Shown here: positions 1-5,386 of the stretch, one piece after another | Layout of the letters: each line of letters starts with the position of its first letter | How positions within the stretch are numbered: the stretch's first letter is position 1 | From: Candidatus Eiseniibacteriota bacterium | Lineage (GTDB): Bacteria; Eisenbacteria; RBG-16-71-46; SZUA-252 | Length of the DNA: 8,336 bases | Assembly: GCA_016880395.1 (NCBI GenBank) | Contig: JAEHDN010000321.1 | Coordinates: 1 to 8,336, forward strand | Direction of reading: 5' to 3' | Notes under the pieces: model-generated | Told to the model about the DNA's origin: nothing | Database searches by the model: none | The model's input: the letters and a program-made list of their open reading frames with translations, nothing else | Program-made: the position numbers and the translations under genes

Positions 1-1170
1 CTCACGGGCGCGGAGCGGTTCGCGACGCCGGAGCTGAGCCAGATGGAGCGGCGGATCGAGGCGGCCAGCGTCGACAGCCACCGGATCGAGGCCGCGCACT
101 TCCAGCGGCTCCGCGATCTCGCGCTCGCCCGGATCGGCGATCTCCACGCGGCCGCGCGTGTCGTGGCGGAGATCGATCTCCACCTCGCGCTCGGGGACGT
201 CGCGGGGCGCGAGCGCTGGGTTCGGCCGGAACTCGTGGATGACCGGAGGCTCTTCTTGGAGCGCGCGCGCCACCCGATGGTGGAGCGGGCGCTCCCGCCG
301 GGCGGGTTCGTGCCGAACGACTGTCTCCTCGACCCCGACATCGAGCAGGTCTGGCTCATCACGGGTCCGAACATGGGAGGCAAGTCGACGTTCCTGCGCC
401 AGGTCGGGCTGTGCGTGTACCTCGCGCAGATCGGATCGTTCGTCCCGTGCAAGTCCGCCACCGTGGGGCTGGTGGATCGAATCTTCACCCGTGTGGGGGC
501 ATCGGATCAGATTGCCCGCGGCGCGTCGACCTTCTTCATCGAGATGAAGGAGACGGCGACCATCCTTCGCCAGGCGTCCGACCGGAGCCTGGTCCTCCTC
601 GACGAGGTGGGACGGGGGACGAGCACGTACGACGGCTTGAGCCTCGCCTGGGCGGTCACGGAGGCGCTCCACGACGGGCCCGCCGCCCGGCCCCGGACGA
701 TCTTCGCCACCCACTACCACGAGCTGACGGAGCTCACCGACCATCTACCGCGGCTTCGAAACCGCACGGTACGGGTGGCGGAAGAGGGAGGAGAGCTCGT
801 TTTCCTGCACCAGATCGCGGCCGGACGGGCCGATCGGTCCTACGGGATCCACGTCGCGCAGCTCGCAGGCGTCACGGAGCCCGTCCTGCGGCGGGCCCGC
901 GAGGTCCTGTCCCGTCTCGAGGCCGAGCACGCCCGCCCGGTCCCGGAGCGAACGGCCTCATCCGACCGGGGTATATCAGGGAAGCGCACGGAAGCGGGGG
1001 TCACGGCCGAAGAGCGACGGGCGCTGCTCGAAGCCCTGGCGGAGCTTCCGGTGGAATCGCTGACCCCGGTCCAGGCCCTCAACGAGCTGGCCCTGCTCCG
1101 CGACCGGGCTCGCACGGCGGGCGCCGCGGCGGCCCGGGATCTGGATCCACTCCAACACTCAAGGAAATGA
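1..1170 (+). CDS. mutS: DNA mismatch repair protein MutS, C-terminal part (5' end outside window)
   Basis: MutS recognises base mismatches and small loops in DNA and uses ATP to start mismatch repair with MutL. The reading frame is open from base 1, so the visible 389 residues lack the mismatch-binding, connector and most core/lever domains. The fragment begins in the lever/clamp region (LTGAERFATPEL). The ABC-type ATPase follows: Walker A GPNMGGKST at 364-390, the STFFIEMKETATIL segment near 529-573, Walker B plus signature DEVGRGTSTYDG at 601-636, and the switch motif ATHYHEL at 706-726. The SYGIHVAQLAGV dimerisation helices come next (about 838-875), then a variable linker and a final helical segment ending near LTPVQALNELALL. 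These features are those of MutS1, the true repair protein, not MutS2, which has an extra Smr domain. The ATPase looks intact. The stop codon overlaps the start of the next gene, suggesting translational coupling. Confidence 0.97.
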   Translation, partial: LTGAERFATPELSQMERRIEAASVDSHRIEAAHFQRLRDLALARIGDLHAAARVVAEIDLHLALGDVAGRERWVRPELVDDRRLFLERARHPMVERALPPGGFVPNDCLLDPDIEQVWLITGPNMGGKSTFLRQVGLCVYLAQIGSFVPCKSATVGLVDRIFTRVGASDQIARGASTFFIEMKETATILRQASDRSLVLLDEVGRGTSTYDGLSLAWAVTEALHDGPAARPRTIFATHYHELTELTDHLPRLRNRTVRVAEEGGELVFLHQIAAGRADRSYGIHVAQLAGVTEPVLRRAREVLSRLEAEHARPVPERTASSDRGISGKRTEAGVTAEERRALLEALAELPVESLTPVQALNELALLRDRARTAGAAAARDLDPLQHSRK

Positions 1171-1172
1171 TG
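1161..1172 (+). promoter_or_regulatory. Ribosome binding site and overlapping stop/start of mutS and the S55 peptidase gene
   Basis: AAGGA at 1161-1165 precedes two adjacent in-frame ATG codons, at 1167 and 1170. The mutS stop TGA is 1168-1170, so either start overlaps it (ATGA or TGATG). Spacing to the ribosome binding site is 1 base for the first ATG and 4 for the second, which favours 1170. The overlap suggests that ribosomes ending mutS reinitiate on the peptidase gene. Confidence 0.6.
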
Positions 1173-2966
1173 AACCTATCTCGCAAAGCAGCGCTCCTGA
1201 CGCTACTTGCCGTATTGCTTCTGGGCCCCGCAAGGTCCCAGGCAGCTTCCTCCCTTCCGGCTCCCGCCATCTTCCCCGTCGACTCGGTCCGGGCGGGCAT
1301 GGAGGGAATCGGCCTCACGGTCTTCGAGGGCACGAGGATCGACACCTTCAAGGTGACCATCCTGGGGGTGTTGCGCGGCTACCGGCCTGGGGCCAACCTC
1401 ATCCTCGCCCGCGCCCAGGGGCCCTATCTCGAGAGGACCGGGATCATCGCGGGCATGAGCGGAAGCCCGGTCTACATCCACGGCAAGCTCGTCGGAGCGA
1501 TCGCCTACGCCTGGGCGTTCACCAAGGACCCGGTCGGTGGGATCACGCCGATCCAGGAGATGCTGAGCCTCTTCCCGGGACCCGACACCCCGGCCCCGGA
1601 CGACTCGGACCAGCGCATCGGGCTGGCGGATCCCTCCTCCGATGACGCCGAGCCGCACGGTACGAACCCACTCGAGGATCCGACCGGCGTGCGGGCCATC
1701 GCAACGCCTCTGACCCTCTCCGGATTCACGCCCGAGGCGGTGAGCTTCCTCGAGCCGTGGCTCGAGAAGCGAGGCTTCGTGGTGAGCCCGGGGGGCGGCT
1801 ACGAGCCGGGCATGGTCTGCGACTCCCTGGTCCCCGGCTCCGCGGTCGGCGTGGAGCTGATCCGAGGAGACTGGTCGGCGGCCGCGATCGGGACGCTGAC
1901 CTATCGGGACGGCGATCGTCTCCTCGCCTTCGGCCATCCGTTCGTCGCGATGGGCTGGGTTCGCTTCCCGCTCGCCGCGGCCACGATTCACACCGTGTTC
2001 GCGAGCCAGCAGATCTCGACCAAGGTCGGCTCGCCCAGCACCTCCTGCGGCACGCTGGTGGCCGACCGGAGCACCGGCGTTTCCGGGCAGCTGGGAGCGT
2101 CCCCTCCGATGATTCCGGTGCGGGTCGCCATCCAGGGCACGGGCAAGCGCGACAAGCATTACTCCTTCGAGGTCGTGCGTAACCGCCTCCTCACCCCGAG
2201 CCTCGTCGGCTCCGCCGTGGTGAACTCGATCTCGGAGGCGTTGAACGACGCCGGCTACGCCACCATCGACTACGACCTCACCTACTACATGAACGGCGGC
2301 AAGCGCACGGTCCGGAAGGGGAACGTGTTCCTCACGCAGTCGCCGATCACGGGCGTGGGCGAGCAGGTCACCCAGTCGCTCCAGCTTCTCATGAGCGATC
2401 ACTTCCGCCCCTCGTCGCTCGATTCCGCCCGCATCGACGTGAACGCCCGTATGGGGCTCGACGCGGCGAGGATCAGCGACGTGCGCGTGCGCCCCGCCAC
2501 GGCCTCCCCCGGTGACTCGGTCGAGGTCGAGATCACGCTCCGGCGCGGAGGCGCGATGAAGGAGACGCGCCGCACGCGGCTCTACATCCCGCCGCAGACG
2601 CCCGAGGGCGAGCTCAGCGTGCGCGTCGCCGACGGCGAGGACACCGACCGGTGGGAGCGCGAGCGCACTCCGGACCGCTTCCAGCCCGACACGTTCGACC
2701 AGCTCGTGCAGGTCATCGAGTCGGAGCGCCGCCTCGACCGGATCTACGTCCAGCTCTACCGCCAGGCCGGCGGCGCGACCGTGCGCGGAGGCGAGATCTC
2801 TCAGCCGCCCGCGTCGGTGCTTGGCGTTCTGACTGCGGACCGCAAGTCCGGCGCGGTGTCGCCGACCAAGGGAGCGACGCTGTCCGAGCAAACGATACCC
2901 ATGGATGCCGTGGTCCGGGGAAGCGAGACCGCCAAGATCGACATCGTCCCGGATCTCACTCGATAG
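1170..2966 (+). CDS. Secreted SpoIVB-like serine peptidase (S55 family), permuted domain order
   Basis: The 598-residue product opens with a Sec signal peptide (MNLSRK, a leucine-rich core to about L18, likely cleavage near the SQAAS segment at residues 23-27), so it should act outside the cytoplasmic membrane. Residues 34-130 match the second half of the SpoIVB peptidase domain: an IDTFKVTILG strand, LILARAQGPYLERTG, the serine motif GMSGSP (95-100; candidate nucleophile Ser97), GKLVGAIAYAW and TPIQEML. An acidic, Pro-rich linker follows (about 137-177). Residues about 225-330 match the first half: AAIGTLTYRDGDRLLAFGHPF carries candidate catalytic His256, followed by GTLVADRSTGVSGQLGASPPMIPV. 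Serine thus precedes histidine, opposite to sporulation SpoIVB. I see no clear counterpart of the SpoIVB acidic residue before the serine. Residues about 418-598 look like a beta-sandwich C-terminal domain. No sporulation gene is nearby, so a sporulation role is unlikely. Its substrate is unknown. The upstream reading-frame extension into mutS is not coding. Confidence 0.88.
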   Translation: MNLSRKAALLTLLAVLLLGPARSQAASSLPAPAIFPVDSVRAGMEGIGLTVFEGTRIDTFKVTILGVLRGYRPGANLILARAQGPYLERTGIIAGMSGSPVYIHGKLVGAIAYAWAFTKDPVGGITPIQEMLSLFPGPDTPAPDDSDQRIGLADPSSDDAEPHGTNPLEDPTGVRAIATPLTLSGFTPEAVSFLEPWLEKRGFVVSPGGGYEPGMVCDSLVPGSAVGVELIRGDWSAAAIGTLTYRDGDRLLAFGHPFVAMGWVRFPLAAATIHTVFASQQISTKVGSPSTSCGTLVADRSTGVSGQLGASPPMIPVRVAIQGTGKRDKHYSFEVVRNRLLTPSLVGSAVVNSISEALNDAGYATIDYDLTYYMNGGKRTVRKGNVFLTQSPITGVGEQVTQSLQLLMSDHFRPSSLDSARIDVNARMGLDAARISDVRVRPATASPGDSVEVEITLRRGGAMKETRRTRLYIPPQTPEGELSVRVADGEDTDRWERERTPDRFQPDTFDQLVQVIESERRLDRIYVQLYRQAGGATVRGGEISQPPASVLGVLTADRKSGAVSPTKGATLSEQTIPMDAVVRGSETAKIDIVPDLTR

Positions 2967-2983
2967 ACCTTCGTCCGCCAGGG

Positions 2984-3000
2984 AAAGGAGTCCGATTCTG
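2984..3000 (+). promoter_or_regulatory. Strong ribosome binding site preceding a non-AUG start
   Basis: AAAGGAG at 2984-2990 is the best Shine-Dalgarno match in the window. It is followed in the propeller frame by ATT (2995, spacing 4) and CTG (2998, spacing 7), with no ATG, GTG or TTG at usable distance. The codons that follow encode NRARGLFG, a typical positively charged start of a signal peptide. The first in-frame ATG is at 3103, after the signal peptide. The CTG at 2998 is therefore the preferred start. Confidence 0.6.
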
Positions 3001-5172
3001 AACCGAGCCAGGGGGCTGTTCGGCGCGATCGTGATCGGCGCGCTGCTGGGGCATGCATCTCCCGCTGCAGCCGTGAAGACCTCGTTCTGGAGGACCGACG
3101 ACATGGCGGGCTTCCTCCAGGGAGAGCACGTGGAGGGGGTGGCTCTGGAGAGCGACGGATATCTCACGCCCGGACCGTCCTGGGACTCGGTCGTCACGCG
3201 GCTCGAAGGCGTGTCCTACATCTGGAGCATCGCGCGAGACTCGAAGGGGCGCGTCTACTTCGGCACGGGAGACAACGGTCGGATCTACCGCTGGACGCGC
3301 GGCAAGGGCGCGACCCTGGTCTGGGAGACGGGGGCGGGCGAGATCACCTCGCTTGCGGTCGATCGCTCGGACAACGTGTACGCAGGCACCGCGCCGGGCG
3401 GGATCATCTACCGGGTCGGCGCCGCGGGGGATACGAGCCGGTACTTCGAGACGGGCGAGGAGTCGATCTGGTCGCTCCTCGCCGGCAGGGACGGCTCGCT
3501 CTACGCGGGCACGGGATCCAAAGGGAAGATCTACCGCATCACGGCCGCGAAGAAGGGGACGGTGCTCGCCGAGACAAAGGACGTGAACGTGCTCTCGCTC
3601 GCGGAGACCTCGGATGGCGTGCTCCTCGCGGGCACGGCATCGAAGGGCCTCCTGATGCGGATCGACAAGACGGGCGGCACGCGCGTTCTCTACGATTCCG
3701 ACTCCGACGAGCTGCGCGGCATCGCCGTGCTCCCCGACGGCTCGATCGTGGTGGGCACGAACCGCCAGACCCAGGCCAGGGGGGCATCCGATTCCTCCGG
3801 GGGCAGCAGCCCGGGAGGCGACTCGCGGTTCGCGATCGACGTCACGCCGAGCGGCGGCGGCAAGTGCGGGGTCTTCCTCGTGCAGCCGGACGGCAGCGCG
3901 CGATTGCTCTTCGCTCCTCCCACGGATTTCATCTACGCGATCGTGCCCGAGGGACCGAAGAGCGTGCTCGTCGCGACGGGCGAGTCGGCGGCTCTCTTCC
4001 GCGTGAGCACGGACAAGAAGCACGCGCTTCTCGGCGTCCCTGAGGAGAAGCAGATCCTCGCCATCGCCCGCTCGGGGAGCGAGACGTGGGTCGGGACCGG
4101 AAACGACGCCGTCCTCTACGAGCTGAGCGCCGGGCCCGCGAAGGAGGGATCGTACACGTCCCAACCGTACGATCTGCGCTCGGTTGCATCCTGGGGTCGC
4201 GTGACGGCCGGCATCACCGGGAGCGGCGACGTGCTCTGGTCCACCCGCAGCGGCCTGAGCGAGGAGCCGGACGAGGGCTGGAGCGCGTGGTCGAAGGACG
4301 CGCCGCTCCGCGGCAGTACGCCCATCGATAGCCCTCCGGCCCGATTCCTCCAGTACCGCCTAACCCTCAAACGCGGCGGGAACGACGGCCCGGTCGTCTC
4401 GTGGGTGGAGGTCGCCTACCAGCAGCGGAATCTCCCTCCCGAGATCGGGGACATCAGGGTGTACGGCCCGGACAACCCCTACATGGAGGGAGGGCCCGAC
4501 TACCGTCCGCCGCAGATCTCGCAGAGCTTCCCGAGCGGGCTCAAGGTGGAGTACAACCTCCCGCGCACCGGCCCCAAGCCCGTGTCGGACGCGAGCGCCG
4601 CGTGGGCGCGCGGCGTGCGGACCGTGTCCTGGGAGGCGCTCGATCCGAACGGCGACGGACTCAAGTACGACGTGTCGATCAAGGCCGACGACGAGAAGAA
4701 TTGGCGCCCCCTCGTCTCCGAGCACACGGAGCGGGTCTACAGCTTCGACTCGGAGTCCTACCCGAACGGAGAGTACCGTGTGAAGGTGGAGGCCACCGAT
4801 CTTCCCGACAATCCGCCGTCCGCCGCGCTACACACCGAGCGGACGGGAACCCCGTTCGAGATCGACAATGTTCCACCGCGCATCGAGAACCTGAAGACGT
4901 CCGGCGGCTCCTCATCCAAGGTGGGACTCTCGTCGATCACCGTGAGCGGCTCCGCCATCGATGCCGACACCAGGATCACGACGATCGAGTACTCGGTCGA
5001 CGGCGACGACTGGACGGATATCTTCCCCGAGGACGGCATGTTCGACGAGAAGGAGGAGACTTTCCGGTTCGAGGTCAAGGATCTGATGCCCGGCGAACAC
5101 CGCGTGACCGTCCGAGCGTCCGATCTCGAACGCAACGTCGCGGTCGGCAAGGTGCTCACGGTCACGCGCTGA
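2998..5172 (+). CDS. Secreted seven-bladed beta-propeller protein with C-terminal beta-sandwich/Ig-like domains
   Basis: About 724 residues from the likely CTG start. A signal peptide (NRARG, hydrophobic core GAIVIGALLG, cleavage probably after the SPAAA at 21-25) predicts export. Seven repeats of the pattern [VL]YxGTGxxGxIYR[VI], each preceded by a strand like IWSIARD, begin their GT-strand at residues 86, 127, 168, 209, 250, 323 and 363. This indicates a WD40/PQQ-like seven-bladed propeller over about residues 70-380. Blade 5 carries a Gly/Ser-rich insertion of about 32 residues. Next is a beta-sandwich-like region (about 383-475; DVLWSTRSG, GWSAWS, PARFLQYRLTL), then two Ig/fibronectin-like segments (about 481-625 with RTVSWEALDPNGDGLKYDV, and 626-724 with PPRIENLK and GEHRVTVRASDLERNVAVG). 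No catalytic residues are evident. A binding or scaffold role outside the cytoplasm is an inference. It starts 31 bases after the S55 gene, so the two are probably co-transcribed. Confidence 0.85.
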   Translation: MNRARGLFGAIVIGALLGHASPAAAVKTSFWRTDDMAGFLQGEHVEGVALESDGYLTPGPSWDSVVTRLEGVSYIWSIARDSKGRVYFGTGDNGRIYRWTRGKGATLVWETGAGEITSLAVDRSDNVYAGTAPGGIIYRVGAAGDTSRYFETGEESIWSLLAGRDGSLYAGTGSKGKIYRITAAKKGTVLAETKDVNVLSLAETSDGVLLAGTASKGLLMRIDKTGGTRVLYDSDSDELRGIAVLPDGSIVVGTNRQTQARGASDSSGGSSPGGDSRFAIDVTPSGGGKCGVFLVQPDGSARLLFAPPTDFIYAIVPEGPKSVLVATGESAALFRVSTDKKHALLGVPEEKQILAIARSGSETWVGTGNDAVLYELSAGPAKEGSYTSQPYDLRSVASWGRVTAGITGSGDVLWSTRSGLSEEPDEGWSAWSKDAPLRGSTPIDSPPARFLQYRLTLKRGGNDGPVVSWVEVAYQQRNLPPEIGDIRVYGPDNPYMEGGPDYRPPQISQSFPSGLKVEYNLPRTGPKPVSDASAAWARGVRTVSWEALDPNGDGLKYDVSIKADDEKNWRPLVSEHTERVYSFDSESYPNGEYRVKVEATDLPDNPPSAALHTERTGTPFEIDNVPPRIENLKTSGGSSSKVGLSSITVSGSAIDADTRITTIEYSVDGDDWTDIFPEDGMFDEKEETFRFEVKDLMPGEHRVTVRASDLERNVAVGKVLTVTR
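3220..4128 (+). repeat. Seven tandem protein repeats (beta-propeller blades)
   Basis: The GT-strand of the blades starts at 3253, 3376, 3499, 3622, 3745, 3964 and 4084. The first five are spaced by exactly 123 bases (41 codons). The fifth-to-sixth gap is 219 bases because of the insertion, and the last gap is 120 bases. The repeats are conserved as protein (GTG/GTA followed by G-x-I-Y-R) but diverged as DNA, so this is an old domain duplication, not a recent DNA repeat. Confidence 0.8.
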
Positions 5173-5192
5173 TCGTGCAGAACGCACTGCGA

Positions 5193-5224
5193 GCCGCCTG
5201 TCTCCAAGCGGAGAGCCGGGCGGC
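5193..5224 (+). terminator. Terminator-like stem-loop after the propeller gene
   Basis: Outer arms GCCGCC (5193-5198) and GGCGGC (5219-5224) enclose an inner perfect stem TCTCC (5201-5205) / GGAGA (5210-5214) with loop AAGC. It begins 21 bases after the stop codon and is followed by GC-rich sequence with no T-run. It could end the mutS-S55-propeller transcript or stabilise its 3' end. In such GC-rich DNA some chance pairing is expected. Confidence 0.35.
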
Positions 5225-5295
5225 GCGCGGCGGGTCGCCCTTCGCCCCTCGACCTCGGCACCGCTAACCCGTTGCGCCGCTGGCCGCGGCATTCC

Positions 5296-5325
5296 GTCAC
5301 GTTCGAGCGCGGGCGGTGGTACACT
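5296..5325 (+). promoter_or_regulatory. Candidate extended -10 promoter for the GAF-domain gene
   Basis: TGGTACACT (5317-5325) fits an extended -10 element: TG, one base, then TACACT, which matches TATAAT at 4 of 6 positions. A weak -35 (GTCACG, 5296-5301) lies 18 bases upstream. An initiation point near 5332 would leave a leader of about 55 bases before the ATG at 5387. This is the only promoter-like site seen in the 214-base gap. Confidence 0.4.
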
Positions 5326-5331
5326 CCTTGC

Positions 5332-5375
5332 GGTTTGCGCTCTGGCCCGAAGTCCTTCCCACATCGCTGCAAACC
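5332..5375 (+). other. 5'-UTR inverted repeat next to the ribosome binding site of the GAF-domain gene
   Basis: GGTTTGC (5332-5338) is exactly complementary to GCAAACC (5369-5375), separated by 30 bases. The left arm begins where transcription from the candidate promoter would start. The right arm ends 3 bases before the Shine-Dalgarno-like AGGGG (5378-5382). If it folds, it would form a 5'-terminal stem that could protect the mRNA or tune access to the ribosome binding site. It matches no riboswitch class that I recognise. Confidence 0.35.
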
Positions 5376-5386
5376 TCAGGGGTGGC

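Noticed and set aside
411..1166. N-terminal extension of the S55 frame into mutS
   Set aside because: It overlaps the conserved MutS ATPase in another frame. The signal peptide and ribosome binding site at 1161-1172 place the true start at about 1170.
1830..1880. PDZ-like pattern LVPGSAVGVELIRGD in the S55 protein
   Set aside because: The PGSA...GD pattern resembles a PDZ edge, but there is no room for a full PDZ fold before the GTLTY strand, and the segment is better read as the entry to the S55 histidine block.
2905..2994. ATG at 2905 as start of the propeller gene
   Set aside because: It lies inside the S55 gene, gives an Arg/Ser/Pro-rich leader before the signal peptide and ignores the strong ribosome binding site at 2984-2990.
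1203..3197. Long minus-strand open frame (664 codons) opposite the S55 gene
   Set aside because: Its translation is low-complexity, rich in Arg, Ala, Gly and His, with no recognisable domain. It mirrors a well-supported + strand gene. Long antisense frames are expected in high-GC DNA.
2956..4164. Minus-strand open frame of 402 codons opposite the propeller gene
   Set aside because: Arg/Ala-rich composition and no motif. It is a mirror frame of the regular blade repeats.
5276..5290. Small hairpin GCCGC-TGGCC-GCGGC upstream of the GAF gene promoter
   Set aside because: Only 5 base pairs, all G/C, with no T-run and no position that suggests a role. It is expected by chance in this composition.
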